Positions 34,766-43,292 of a stretch of DNA of 64,000 nucleotides are shown here, piece by piece. Origin of the DNA: Spirosoma oryzae. Lineage in GTDB: Bacteria > Bacteroidota > Bacteroidia > Cytophagales > Spirosomataceae. The notes under the pieces are model-generated. The model ran no database searches, was not told where the DNA came from, and worked only from the letters and a program-made list of their open reading frames with translations. Every line of letters starts with the position of its first letter. Within the stretch, counting starts at the first letter, position 1. The position numbers were made by a program, and so were the translations under genes. The stretch lies in assembly GCF_003002825.1 (NCBI RefSeq), contig NZ_PVTE01000009.1, positions 164,863 through 228,862 of the forward strand. The letters are read 5' to 3'.

Positions 34766-37006
34766 ATGGCTAAAACCCAGTTTACCGGAACCCAGCTCGG
34801 GCCCGGAACCATTACCCGTACGCACCTGAACGTTACCCAGCCCGGATCGGCCCTACTAACCCGGCTGACAAGTAGTGCTGGGCTGAGCCAAACCTCAACG
34901 GGGATTGATTCAGGAACAGGAGACGTCAGTCTGGTACTTATCCAGCCGACGTTTGCTACCGTTACCGAGCTGACGGCCTACACCGGAACCCAGACCCAGC
35001 TGTTACTGGCTGATGGCCGGAGTTACACCTACAATAGCAGCAGTAGCCTGACAACCGATAATTACTACGTAGTTGCCGCTACGGGAAAAGGGTCGGGGCG
35101 GTACCTGTTAAACAATACCGGAGCTAATACAGCAACCCTGACGGTAGCCACTTGCCGGGCCATGACGGCTCCGGCCGGACTGGCTCCGTCGGTAATCAGC
35201 CTGGGAGATTCGATCATCGGGGGTTTATTCCGGTATGATTCAGCGGATACCAGCACGGCCGATGACGGAGCCATGACCCTGGTTACCAGTACGGGGCTCC
35301 GTTATAAACGAATCGTCGACGGCTTTGTCAACGTCCGCTGGTTCAATGCCAAAGGAGACGGAACGACCGATGATGCTCCGGCCATCAACGCGGCCATCAA
35401 CTACGCAGTAGCCCAGATTGGTGTTTACAAACTAAAGACGGTGTTTATCCCGGAAGGGAATTACCTCTGTAACAGTTCGATCAACTGTTCCAACCGGAGT
35501 GGTCTGACGCTGACGGGGGCAACGGGTCGGACCCAGAACACGGTATTGATTGGTAACTCCGGTACCATTGCGGTTGATTTCTCCGGTTCATCGGAATCTA
35601 CCCTGGCTAATTTGAGTCTTTCCATTTACAACGGGCTGAGCAATCCGGCCCTGGTCGGTCTTCAGTTTGCCCTCTCCAAGGACTCAACCAGTCAGGCGAC
35701 GGCCGGTAATCAGAAAGGAGGGTTGAACTGTTCGGTTAGTAACGTTTCTATTAAAGGCGGCGACTTCGTCAGTATCAACGGAGGTCTTGGGTTCATTGGT
35801 CTGATCAACTGCCGTTCGGAAGAGTTCTGTCTGCACAACGTTACGATTCAGGCCAACACTCCGGTTCTGTTTACGACGACCAACACGATTCAGGCTACTA
35901 CCGGCTATAACTACACCATCACCTCTCCCAACGCGGGTACGTATATCCAGGACAACAACTCCGGATCGATGGGAGTCGTCAACTGGAGCGGTCAGAACAG
36001 TCTTTATAGCTGGGAATACCAGACGCCGACGCAGTTACTGAACGGGGTCAACAGCTACAATTTTCACGGCTACATGACCCGGCTAAACAATACTCAGAAC
36101 GGCACCTACCAGGCAGCTGTCCGGGTTTGTCAGCCGACCTACGGCTTAAAGCTTCAAGGTACCGTGGAAGGCTCGAGTACCCTGCTGGCTATTCAGAACA
36201 CACTGGTCAATCCGGACATCAACCTGGTATCGGCCAACGTGACATCCACCAGTTCACCCTTATTAACCATCGATAACTATGGGGGTATTCAGGGGGGCCG
36301 GATTGGAATCAGTTTCGGTAACCCCGGAACCGAGTTGGGTACAGGTCGCTGGCTGATGACGACCCCGGTTATTAATTCGGGTAATTCACCGACCAATGCG
36401 TTCCTTTCCAACGTCACGTTCGACGTTCCCCAGTGGACGGACATGGGTAAGGTAGTCATGGGAAACCTGTTGAAAAACACCCAGAACACCCGATTTAACG
36501 TGGCTACTCCGATTGAAAAAATGGGGCCGGCCATTCGTTCAACCTATAACGTAAAAAAAGGACTCGGGGTAACGCCCGGGGGTAACGGTACGGTAACCGG
36601 CGTTATTGCTCAGTTTACCAGCGCAGCCAAGACCGATACTACGACAGGAAACGGCGGTTACTACTCATTTTACGTCAACGGAACGGTTAGCCTCGGTGAC
36701 TACAACACCAATAACGGGATCGCCATGTACCGGGTTGAAGGGTATCTGTCGGTAGCCCAGAACGTAAATGGGGCCATGGTACCGGTCAGTTCAGAAATCA
36801 GTGTTCATACGGCTAGCAGTTTAAACGGTAACTACCTGCAGATTGCCAGTGTGAGTATCTCCCTGGACATGAGTGCGACTCCCTACCCGGTATTGAAAAT
36901 GAGTGTAAATACCTCGGGCAGCGGAACCGGGGAAGCTGTCAATTTTTACGGACGCGTCGAAATTATGAATGATCACCTGGTTAACCAGGCTCTTCTGTTA
37001 AGTTAG
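34766..37006 (+). CDS. Tailspike with pectate-lyase-like right-handed beta-helix
   Basis: The 746-residue protein has an N-terminal anchor (QFTGTQLGPGTITRTHLN) similar to the preceding fibre. A small module follows at about residues 125-185 (VISLGDSIIGGLFRYDSADTS). NVRWFNAKGDGTTDDAPAIN at about residues 189-208 is the typical entry of the Pectate_lyase_3 beta-helix. The helix continues with Asn/Gly/Thr ladders to about 580, and a beta-sandwich C-terminus may trimerise or bind glycan. Such tailspikes cleave host capsular polysaccharide. Catalytic residues could not be assigned by eye. Confidence 0.8.
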   Translation: MAKTQFTGTQLGPGTITRTHLNVTQPGSALLTRLTSSAGLSQTSTGIDSGTGDVSLVLIQPTFATVTELTAYTGTQTQLLLADGRSYTYNSSSSLTTDNYYVVAATGKGSGRYLLNNTGANTATLTVATCRAMTAPAGLAPSVISLGDSIIGGLFRYDSADTSTADDGAMTLVTSTGLRYKRIVDGFVNVRWFNAKGDGTTDDAPAINAAINYAVAQIGVYKLKTVFIPEGNYLCNSSINCSNRSGLTLTGATGRTQNTVLIGNSGTIAVDFSGSSESTLANLSLSIYNGLSNPALVGLQFALSKDSTSQATAGNQKGGLNCSVSNVSIKGGDFVSINGGLGFIGLINCRSEEFCLHNVTIQANTPVLFTTTNTIQATTGYNYTITSPNAGTYIQDNNSGSMGVVNWSGQNSLYSWEYQTPTQLLNGVNSYNFHGYMTRLNNTQNGTYQAAVRVCQPTYGLKLQGTVEGSSTLLAIQNTLVNPDINLVSANVTSTSSPLLTIDNYGGIQGGRIGISFGNPGTELGTGRWLMTTPVINSGNSPTNAFLSNVTFDVPQWTDMGKVVMGNLLKNTQNTRFNVATPIEKMGPAIRSTYNVKKGLGVTPGGNGTVTGVIAQFTSAAKTDTTTGNGGYYSFYVNGTVSLGDYNTNNGIAMYRVEGYLSVAQNVNGAMVPVSSEISVHTASSLNGNYLQIASVSISLDMSATPYPVLKMSVNTSGSGTGEAVNFYGRVEIMNDHLVNQALLLS

Positions 37007-37008
37007 GT

Positions 37009-37356
37009 ATGACCTACAACATTCCTCCTTACCTCTACCGAATGGAGGGTGGTACGGTGACTATCTCCCTGCTAAGTAGCCCTTCGATCAACATTTTTGA
37101 TTCGAGTCTGTTTGCCCCCGCCAGTTTCGTCAGCGGAACCAATATCCAGTCGGGCACGGGAAGTACTAGTTTTTCGATTCCGCACGGCCTGACGGGCACA
37201 CCCAGTTTCTTTCAGGTGATGGCCAGTTCGGACGACGCCGATAACACCAACATTCGAAAGGTGACCGCAACGGCAACCAGTTTGATTATCAATTATAAAG
37301 TAGCACCAGCGATTGGTACTAACAACCTATCCTGGAGCTGGATGGCCCGCCTATGA
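37009..37356 (+). CDS. Small receptor-binding accessory protein
   Basis: The 115-residue protein has residues about 45-115 homologous by eye to the C-terminal half of the next gene product: SIPHGLTGTPSFFQVMASS against GITHNLGVVPSTVFLSATT, and VAPAIGTNNLSW against AAPGAGTNNVGL. The module is a phage fibre-tip beta-domain. It begins 2 bases after the tailspike stop and overlaps the next gene by 4 bases. Confidence 0.7.
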   Translation: MTYNIPPYLYRMEGGTVTISLLSSPSINIFDSSLFAPASFVSGTNIQSGTGSTSFSIPHGLTGTPSFFQVMASSDDADNTNIRKVTATATSLIINYKVAPAIGTNNLSWSWMARL

Positions 37357-37802
37357 TTACTGTTAACCTGGTTACCGATTTACGTACCCGAACGGGAACC
37401 CCGGCCAGCAATATTCTGACGCTGGGCAAAACCACCGCCGGAGACGGAATGGGTGGGATCTTTTACTGGGATAGTACGGATAGTACGACCAGTGACGATG
37501 CTATGAATACCATCCAGGTAACGGGGCAATCCACCGGCCGCTGGAAACGGGTGCTGATTCCAGGATCCATCCAGAAAACCGGTTCGGTGCTGATGTCAGG
37601 GGGAGCCCTGCAGACCACATTTGGTATTACCCACAACCTGGGGGTTGTACCGTCCACTGTATTCCTCTCGGCTACCACGGCAGCCGCTTCCGGAGCCCGG
37701 TTTGTCACCAACAAAACGGCTACCCAGTTCATCGTCAACTACACGGCAGCTCCCGGAGCCGGTACCAACAACGTCGGTCTGGACTGGTTGGTAATTGCCT
37801 AA
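37353..37802 (+). CDS. Small receptor-binding accessory protein with two shuffled modules
   Basis: The 149-residue protein has an N-terminal module (LTLGKTTAGDGMGGIFYWDS to GRWKRVL) that resembles a segment of the tailspike two genes upstream (ISLGDSIIGGLFRYDS to RYKRIV). Its C-terminal module resembles the previous small protein. This suggests recombination between fibre genes. It ends the receptor-binding operon. Confidence 0.7.
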   Translation: MITVNLVTDLRTRTGTPASNILTLGKTTAGDGMGGIFYWDSTDSTTSDDAMNTIQVTGQSTGRWKRVLIPGSIQKTGSVLMSGGALQTTFGITHNLGVVPSTVFLSATTAAASGARFVTNKTATQFIVNYTAAPGAGTNNVGLDWLVIA

Positions 37803-37820
37803 CTAACGGATTATAAAAAA

Positions 37821-37852
37821 AAGGCCAGCGAGGATTGTCCCCCGCTGGCTTT
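37821..37852. terminator. Terminator hairpin between convergent blocks
   Basis: GCCAGCG (37824-37830) pairs with CGCTGGC (37843-37849) over a 12-base loop, flanked by an A-run on the left and TTT on the right. It separates the rightward late block from the leftward half of the window. Confidence 0.7.
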
Positions 37853-37874
37853 CGGCATTCCTAGCAAACCAAAA

Positions 37875-38036
37875 CTAGATTAGAAATGGAATCCTGTACC
37901 GTTCGTACAGGTTTTTCAACTGATTCAGATATAATTGGTAGTCGGGATCCTGTTGTAGCTGGACCAGTCGTTTAGCTTCGTCGAGAATGTATTCGGTCCA
38001 GTCTCCGTCGTCAAAATCTGCTGCTTCTGTATTCAT
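37875..38036 (-). CDS. Short acidic protein (53 residues)
   Basis: The frame runs from ATG at 38036 to TAG at 37875 and encodes MNTEAADFDDGDWTEYILDE followed by a helical KRLVQLQQDPDYQLYLNQL segment. The start overlaps the stop of the preceding gene by ATGA, strong evidence for real translation. Function unknown; it is the last gene of the leftward unit. Confidence 0.6.
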   Translation of the reverse strand: MNTEAADFDDGDWTEYILDEAKRLVQLQQDPDYQLYLNQLKNLYERYRIPFLI

Positions 38037-38323
38037 CCGACAAGGAGTAAATGGGATAAAGAGTTGAACTGTTTTGCCTGAAGCTGTTCCCGTAAATCGG
38101 CTCGTTCGGCTTTCAGGCTGATGATCTTTGCCGTGTGAGTGTTTACCAGCGTCCGTAGTTCGGCCAGTTTCATCTCCAGTCGGTGCTGATTCTGGAGCTG
38201 TTCTTTCAGGCCGGCTACCTGATGAAGCAAATACCGGTTGTGGCGGATATAGAACAGGTTCTGGTCGGTCAGCGAGAGCTGGTTAATGCTCAGCTCCCGG
38301 TTGTTGCAGGGTTGTTCCTCCAT
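38033..38323 (-). CDS. Small coiled-coil protein
   Basis: The 96-residue protein is largely one helix with heptad pattern over residues about 30-88 (LHQVAGLKEQLQNQHRLEMK, LKAERADLREQLQ). No family recognised. It overlaps the next gene by ATGA. Confidence 0.6.
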   Translation of the reverse strand: MEEQPCNNRELSINQLSLTDQNLFYIRHNRYLLHQVAGLKEQLQNQHRLEMKLAELRTLVNTHTAKIISLKAERADLREQLQAKQFNSLSHLLLVG

Positions 38324-38326
38324 TGA

Positions 38327-38632
38327 TCATGATTGAATAGGAAAGCTTTTCAAGGCTTCGATTTCTGATTCGTAATAACGCCCGGTCCAGGAATTGCTGT
38401 TGGTTTTCGGGTTATAGTTCCAGCTACCCAGGTGAAGATTATCGATGTATGAGAGAGGTTTACCTTCTTCCATCATCTGAATCAGGTAGTCAATCGACCG
38501 CTGGTGTTCATAAAGAACACAGGCTATTTTAAACGAAAGAGCGTTTACCTGGGCTACCTTTTCGGGCTTCGTCGGTGGATCATACCCTTGTCCCAGGTGG
38601 TAGTATCCGATCCAGATTTCGTAGTCATTCAT
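38327..38632 (-). CDS. Hypothetical protein with LG-Q-PxKPEKV motif
   Basis: The 101-residue protein reads MNDYEIWIGYYHLGQGYDPP then KPEKVAQVNALSFKIACVLYEH, with a C-terminal NSWTGRYYESEIEAL. It looks like a conserved small phage protein of Bacteroidota, but no name is known to me. It starts 4 bases before the downstream gene. Confidence 0.6.
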   Translation of the reverse strand: MNDYEIWIGYYHLGQGYDPPTKPEKVAQVNALSFKIACVLYEHQRSIDYLIQMMEEGKPLSYIDNLHLGSWNYNPKTNSNSWTGRYYESEIEALKSFPIQS

Positions 38633-38644
38633 TGATGAGAACAG

Positions 38645-38797
38645 TTAATAATCGGTTTCAGCCTGATCTATTTCACACTCTTCGTATCCCTTTTTCCAGC
38701 TATTGAAGTGAAAATCTCGGATTAGTTTAAGTAACTGGTCAGGATCGGTTGTATTCAGAAAGGCCAGTAACCATTTTTGTTCTTCTTCTGCAGTCAT
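38645..38797 (-). CDS. Short acidic protein (50 residues)
   Basis: The frame starts MTAEEEQKWLLAFLNTTDPD and ends CEIDQAETDY, with TAA at 38645. It fills an otherwise empty stretch, but its first 59 bases overlap the end of the upstream membrane-protein gene in another frame. The composition is that of a small helical acidic protein. Function unknown. Confidence 0.5.
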   Translation of the reverse strand: MTAEEEQKWLLAFLNTTDPDQLLKLIRDFHFNSWKKGYEECEIDQAETDY

Positions 38798-39005
38798 CGA
38801 CTAAATGATATTTAGGTGGTTTCGGTACGAAATAATCCCGGAGAGGATTAAGGTAGAATCGGACTACGGGTTCATGTTCAGGTCCTAATCGGAACTCACA
38901 GCCATACCAGAACATTAATCCTAAGCTTAGTAGTATCCCAATAAACAAGGCTTCCTGGTAAAGACAGGCAAATCGGTAGGCTACAGCCGTTAAAAAAGCT
39001 TTCAT
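38739..39005 (-). CDS. Small single-span membrane protein
   Basis: The 88-residue protein has one hydrophobic helix (ALFIGILLSLGLMFWYGC, about residues 19-36) and a polar, basic C-terminus. A location in the inner membrane is expected. No family recognised. Confidence 0.5.
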   Translation of the reverse strand: MKAFLTAVAYRFACLYQEALFIGILLSLGLMFWYGCEFRLGPEHEPVVRFYLNPLRDYFVPKPPKYHLVDDCRRRTKMVTGLSEYNRS

Positions 39006-39028
39006 GGGTTAAATCCAGTGTGAATAAG

Positions 39029-39036
39029 TATCTTTG
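39029..39036 (+). promoter_or_regulatory. Rightward promoter box TATCTTTG in a leftward gene region
   Basis: TATCTTTG matches TAnnTTTG on the plus strand, opposite to all nearby genes. About 44 bases downstream is a plus-oriented terminator, so it could drive a very short RNA. No -33 element was seen. Confidence 0.4.
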
Positions 39037-39039
39037 TTA

Positions 39040-39114
39040 TAACCGGTACAGTAAGTTCCGGGTGGATAAATTACGGGACGAAGCCTGGTCGATTGAACCA
39101 GGCTTCACTTTTTT
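39040..39114 (+). ncRNA. Candidate small RNA of about 75 nt
   Basis: The promoter box at 39029-39036 and a terminator stem, GAAGCCTGGT (39080-39089) with ACCAGGCTTC (39097-39106) followed by ACTTTTTT, define a short rightward unit wholly between two leftward genes. There is no open frame of note. The T-run follows the stem only on the plus strand. Existence of the RNA is inferred. Confidence 0.35.
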
Positions 39115-40019
39115 CAGATACCCAACAGCGTCAGTCCCTTCTGTAGAATAGTTTGGTAATCACTCCCCTCCGGACCCGTTACCTTGATCGTTATCCCACA
39201 GCTCTGCCCGTCGATAGTCCAGTCCAGATCGACCGACTTGAGCAATTCTACATCGGCTTGGGGTTCAACGGTTCCCATATTCATTCCATTGGGAGTTGGA
39301 CCGTTCGGAACAAACTTAACGTAGGAACCCATATTCGGATCAGCTGGAGCTAATTCAGTGGTTGTCGTCGGAACTGTAAACGAAGACCAATCAGTCCTGG
39401 CATAGTTAGACGATGTTGTTTGTTCAGTTACCACTATATCCCGAAGTTTATCCAGTTGATCTTTTGTGTCCTGGATACCCAAAGCAAGTTCAAACTCTTC
39501 TGGTGTTGGTTTGCTTTCTAGGCCCAGCTTTTGCCGGATTTCGGGTAGATGGGTATTGGTTACAAACGGTTCAACGTTTGCAGCCGGTTGTTCAGCAATA
39601 ATATCCCCCTTTTTCTTACAACCACTCCCCCCGGAATACCCCAACCGGATATACCGTTCTTCCAGCATTTCAGTATACAACCGTTTGATTCGTTCCTGGG
39701 TCAGGTGTCCGGCCAGCGTAGTCAGCCGATATTCCCGGTTACGGGTACTGGTTCCGTGTACCTCGATAAACTTTTTGTTAACCAATAACTTAAAAAACGA
39801 CCCGTCCATCGAACAGGATTTAAGTAGCTCACTGACCACTAGTGGCTTATAGGTAAACTCGTTGAGTTCGGTTCGAATCGTCTTCATAAACCGCTCGTAG
39901 TTTACCGATCCCCGTTTCTGACGAGAATTCGATTCCCCGGAAACCGGCAGAGCAGTTACTTTGGCCGTCAGGGTATTGTTGAGCAGGGCTCCGGGATTGA
40001 TAGAAGCAGTAGGAATCAT
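39114..40019 (-). CDS. Putative winged-helix DNA-binding protein
   Basis: The 301-residue protein has residues about 38-115 that look like a winged helix (NYERFMKTIRTELNEFTYKP, LVVSELLKSCSMDGSFFKLL, then a wing NREYRLTTLAG). A Thr/Pro-rich linker (about 195-255) leads to a C-terminal beta-like segment SVDLDWTIDGQSCGITIKV. It may be a transcription or replication regulator. It overlaps the downstream end of the MazG-like gene by 4 bases. Confidence 0.55.
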   Translation of the reverse strand: MIPTASINPGALLNNTLTAKVTALPVSGESNSRQKRGSVNYERFMKTIRTELNEFTYKPLVVSELLKSCSMDGSFFKLLVNKKFIEVHGTSTRNREYRLTTLAGHLTQERIKRLYTEMLEERYIRLGYSGGSGCKKKGDIIAEQPAANVEPFVTNTHLPEIRQKLGLESKPTPEEFELALGIQDTKDQLDKLRDIVVTEQTTSSNYARTDWSSFTVPTTTTELAPADPNMGSYVKFVPNGPTPNGMNMGTVEPQADVELLKSVDLDWTIDGQSCGITIKVTGPEGSDYQTILQKGLTLLGI

Positions 40020-40483
40020 AGGGGTTCAGGTAAAATAGTGGCTAAGTCAGGAGCTGAATACGTATAAGGTTTAAGGACTTTACCGTCAGAAGACCGTCGC
40101 AGTACCCAGCGGTTACCAACCGGAAGCAACTCACTGGTAATCCCTTTCAGATAATATCCGTTCTGGCTGATAACTCCCTCGGCTTCACTGGTAACCGTCT
40201 TACTCATATTCGACCGCTGTACTTCGTTCCAGCCCGTTTGAGCCAGCTCACCCAGTCCCAGGTCTAGAATGGTTCCGCAGGCCACGTAAATCAGATCCAG
40301 CAGGCCATCGAAGGTTTCTACCAGATCATTGCTTTGGGCCGCCTGATTCAACTCGTCCAGCTCTTCCTGGAGTAAGCCCACGTGTAAACGGTGATCGATC
40401 TGATGGGGTAAACGGGGCTTATCACCAATAGGTAAGCCCATAGCCGCCCGGAAAGCGGCTACGTCAGCTAGTAATTGTTCCAT
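40016..40483 (-). CDS. MazG-like nucleotide pyrophosphohydrolase
   Basis: The protein has 155 residues. The N-terminal 75 residues match the all-alpha NTP pyrophosphatase fold: EELDE at 40-44, then ETFDGLLD at 56-63 giving the ExxE...ExxD metal-binding set (Glu40, Glu44, Glu56, Asp59). Phage versions hydrolyse non-canonical dNTPs or reduce alarmone levels. The C-terminal half (LLPVGNRWVLRRSSDGKVLK) is an extra small beta domain. It overlaps its neighbours by 1-4 bases. Confidence 0.7.
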   Translation of the reverse strand: MEQLLADVAAFRAAMGLPIGDKPRLPHQIDHRLHVGLLQEELDELNQAAQSNDLVETFDGLLDLIYVACGTILDLGLGELAQTGWNEVQRSNMSKTVTSEAEGVISQNGYYLKGITSELLPVGNRWVLRRSSDGKVLKPYTYSAPDLATILPEPL

Positions 40484-40848
40484 TAATCTAAAACAGGTAA
40501 GTGGATACGGGCCTGTTGCTCAGCTAAAAACTGGAGCAGCTCGTGGGTAAATTCACCCTTGTCCTGGGTGGACGGAATAATCAGGTAGACAGCTTCCAGT
40601 TGGTCGAGCAACTGACGAACTTGACCCTGATGGACCGAATACGGCTGGGTACTGACTTCCCAATAGTCGGTATTGACCCGAATGGTCATGTTGGGTTGCA
40701 ACGGTAGGGGAATCCGGATTTTGTGTTTATTCCGCCAGGCCAGGCAGTACTCAGAGCTAACCGTACCTACCAGATAGGTTCGGTACTGAATCGGCTGACC
40801 GGGGATTCGTTTCCGCAAATAAAGCGGCTGTTCAGGCAGCAGGGACAT
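40483..40848 (-). CDS. Hypothetical protein
   Basis: The 121-residue protein starts MSLLPEQPLYLRKRIPGQP, chosen over an ATG 39 codons upstream because the extension lies in another real gene and has a non-protein-like composition. It contains YRTYLVGTVSSEYCLAW, IRVNTDYWEVS and a helical HQGQVRQLLDQLEAVYLIIP. No family recognised. Overlaps the upstream gene by 17 bases. Confidence 0.6.
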   Translation of the reverse strand: MSLLPEQPLYLRKRIPGQPIQYRTYLVGTVSSEYCLAWRNKHKIRIPLPLQPNMTIRVNTDYWEVSTQPYSVHQGQVRQLLDQLEAVYLIIPSTQDKGEFTHELLQFLAEQQARIHLPVLD

Positions 40849-41179
40849 ACTGCGTTTGGTTATGAACCGTGAGTTGCCGGGCCAGTTCGGGATTCTGGGC
40901 TTTAAGGGTTTCCAGCTGCTCGGCTCCCCGGCGGGCATTCCGGATGACTTCCTGCCAGCGACCATCTTCCTGACCCAGCCGGTAGACGACCTGTAGCAGA
41001 AACTCCAGGGGATCGGCCTGGGGACTACTCAACGTAGTTCGGATCGAATCAGCAAATTGCAGATCAGTATATTGCAGTTCAGGCCCCCGGTAGTGGTAAG
41101 TCTCTTTGACAGGCGTTAGCTGATACATGGACCGGATTGCCCGGCGGATATGGGTAACGGGATGAACCGTAGTGGCCAT
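40832..41179 (-). CDS. Hypothetical protein
   Basis: The 115-residue protein is mostly helical and basic at the N-terminus (HIRRAIRSMYQ), with DPLEFLLQVVYRLGQEDGRW and a final helix EQLETLKAQNPELARQL. No family recognised. Confidence 0.6.
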   Translation of the reverse strand: MATTVHPVTHIRRAIRSMYQLTPVKETYHYRGPELQYTDLQFADSIRTTLSSPQADPLEFLLQVVYRLGQEDGRWQEVIRNARRGAEQLETLKAQNPELARQLTVHNQTQYVPAA

Positions 41180-41208
41180 AGTGTGAGTGGAGTGAACCAG
41201 TGGAAGAA

Positions 41209-41724
41209 TCAGGCCGCTGAATCAGGGCTGGAAGCTGCTTGAGCAAGCAGGGAATCAACCTCGTCCTGGGTATAGACTTTTTTACCCTGTAGCAGGTTGT
41301 TCAGAATAATCCACAGATCAGTTAGCTCCACGGGAGATGACTGCAGGTAGATCTGACTAAAGTTACGAAAAATTTCGAATTCCGTATCAATTTCTTCCGT
41401 TACGGCATCCGTATTGGCCCGGTTATCATCCGCCAGATCAACCAGTTTAGGATGGGTCAGGGTACGAATCTGTTCCGCCTGGGCCAGAATTGGTTTATTG
41501 GCTTCGACCAGTTCCCGGATCAGAAATCGGTTCCGTTTGGTATAGAACTGGTTATCCGTCTTAAACATCCGGCTGACGTAATCCAGCAAATACGAGCAGA
41601 GTACAGCAACTCCGTATGCTTTGATCACAGCCGGGGAGTAATTGACCTTGCTCAGGGCTTTACGGGGATTAATTGTTACCAGAGGTTTACCCGTTCCTCC
41701 CGTTGTTGGTGGTATCCGGTTCAT
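41209..41724 (-). CDS. Hypothetical protein
   Basis: The 171-residue protein has a basic N-terminus (NPRKALSKVNY), a possible amphipathic or buried helix VIKAYGVAVLCSYLLDYVSR (about residues 34-53), and an acidic helical C-terminus. No family recognised. The start overlaps the stop of the metallophosphoesterase gene by 4 bases. Confidence 0.6.
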   Translation of the reverse strand: MNRIPPTTGGTGKPLVTINPRKALSKVNYSPAVIKAYGVAVLCSYLLDYVSRMFKTDNQFYTKRNRFLIRELVEANKPILAQAEQIRTLTHPKLVDLADDNRANTDAVTEEIDTEFEIFRNFSQIYLQSSPVELTDLWIILNNLLQGKKVYTQDEVDSLLAQAASSPDSAA

Positions 41725-42383
41725 AATTCGACTATTATTGGTTTGTGAACGGGTCGATACTGCTCGTTAATCAGACTGGCATTGACGAATCGTTTCCAAA
41801 CAGTGTTCCCAATTTCCCAGCATCCTTCACCCCGGGCTTCGTGGATATGACCGCAGACATGGAGCTTGAGTTGATTCATATCGGCTATTCGTTCGTGAAG
41901 GGCTTCACAACCAGCCCGAATTCCATCAACCGTTTCGTCCAGTATGTCGTGCACCGGCCCGTGAGTAACCAGTATGTTTGTTTCTTCGGGAATCATGTCC
42001 CAGAGAATTCTGGACGGTTCTCCTCGCCTAACCATCCAGAACCAGTTCCAGAAAGCCGGGCTGTAATTTGATCCCCAGAACTTTACCCCATCGATCGTTA
42101 CCTGCCGGTGGTGTAGATAAGTTACTTCGGGAAACTCGGCTACCAGGTTATCGAACAGAACCGGATATTTCTCGGGGAATTCATCGTGGTTACCGCAGAT
42201 AAACAGCTTATTGGGAATATGAGTAAACCCGGCATACCAGTTTAAAAAGGAGCTACAGTCCTGAACGGTTCCATGCCGAGTAAAGTCACCGGCATGAATC
42301 AGTACGTCGGCTTCTAGTTCATTGATAACCTGAGTAAACTGGTTATGAAATCCGTGGGTATCGGAAATACAAACGATCTTCAT
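41721..42383 (-). CDS. Calcineurin-like metallophosphoesterase
   Basis: The 220-residue protein has all family motifs: SDTH with Asp8 and His10, GDF with Asp33, GNHD at 64-67, THGP (about 140-143) and CGHIHEA near the C-terminus. These residues bind two metal ions and hydrolyse phosphoesters, in phages often cyclic nucleotides, nucleic-acid ends or nucleotides; the substrate cannot be read from the sequence. It overlaps its neighbours by 1 and 4 bases. Confidence 0.85.
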   Translation of the reverse strand: MKIVCISDTHGFHNQFTQVINELEADVLIHAGDFTRHGTVQDCSSFLNWYAGFTHIPNKLFICGNHDEFPEKYPVLFDNLVAEFPEVTYLHHRQVTIDGVKFWGSNYSPAFWNWFWMVRRGEPSRILWDMIPEETNILVTHGPVHDILDETVDGIRAGCEALHERIADMNQLKLHVCGHIHEARGEGCWEIGNTVWKRFVNASLINEQYRPVHKPIIVEL

Positions 42384-43282
42384 CAGGCAGCCTGTTTAAA
42401 ACCGGTGTGTTCCTGAATCGTCCGGAACATCAGGGCTTCCAGTAGTAGAAAGTAATTAACCAGGTCCTTACTCCGTTCCTGTAGCAGATCAACTGGTGGT
42501 AATACCCCGTTCTCCAGATCGACGATCATATCCTTCATCGAGGTAATCTGCTTGCTGACCATACCCCACAGAGCCCGTTCGGGTAACTGATCATTCATCC
42601 GGCCCGTCGAATCGAAGTTGTGGAACACATTCCCACCCTTCCGGTACTCGACCCCTTTCTGAACCATGCTCAATCGAACCCGCTCAAAGCGGTTTTCCAG
42701 GAACCGGCCAAAACCTTCAGCAGTCGATAGATCCAGTCCTTCCATCGAGATGGGTTCGGGAGCCAGTGAGTTTAGTACCACTATCGGAGTTTCCGGTTCT
42801 TCGTTGAAGATCTGAGGATACTCATCTTCAGTAACGGGTATCAAACTAACATCGTCCGGGTCCTGCAGACGGGTTTCATCAGATAACCAGTCGGGTAAAC
42901 CAGAAACAACCGTGTGAGCCTGGCTTACCGGTACTGTAGTCATGGGATTGCTCCATAGTTTATCCTGCTGATCCTGAGGTAAACTGTTCAGACCGGTAAA
43001 TGGGGTGAAGTTCTCGGGCTCAAACTTGTATTTGACGCAGGGTGAGAAATTCTGAATGACTTTAAAGTCGGATTTGACGGGTCGATGATTCAGCCGGTAT
43101 ACTGTTTCCTGAATACAGACAAACGTGTTTTCCGGTTGGTATTCTTTCTCGAAGATAGTGACTACCTGATGAGTCTTGGAAAAGCTTTTCCGGTTGTCGA
43201 TAAGTTTAAACGGAATCTGACTTCGGGTGAATAACGGAGCAAACTGCTGGGTAAACTGCTGGGGTGTAACTAGCGTGGCCAT
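42383..43282 (-). CDS. Hypothetical protein, possibly with a DUF1599-like C-terminal domain
   Basis: The protein has 299 residues. The N-terminal 170 residues are variable and acidic in the linker. The C-terminal domain (about 190-290) contains VQKGVEYRKGGNVFHNF, ERALWGMVSKQITSMKDMI and LQERSKDLVNYFLLLEALM, which resembles the helical DUF1599 (Nmad1) domain found next to nucleotide-modification genes in phages. That match is by eye and weak. An adjacent UDG-like gene and MazG-like gene make a nucleotide-related role plausible. Confidence 0.45.
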   Translation of the reverse strand: MATLVTPQQFTQQFAPLFTRSQIPFKLIDNRKSFSKTHQVVTIFEKEYQPENTFVCIQETVYRLNHRPVKSDFKVIQNFSPCVKYKFEPENFTPFTGLNSLPQDQQDKLWSNPMTTVPVSQAHTVVSGLPDWLSDETRLQDPDDVSLIPVTEDEYPQIFNEEPETPIVVLNSLAPEPISMEGLDLSTAEGFGRFLENRFERVRLSMVQKGVEYRKGGNVFHNFDSTGRMNDQLPERALWGMVSKQITSMKDMIVDLENGVLPPVDLLQERSKDLVNYFLLLEALMFRTIQEHTGFKQAA

Positions 43283-43292
43283 GAACTAAAAA

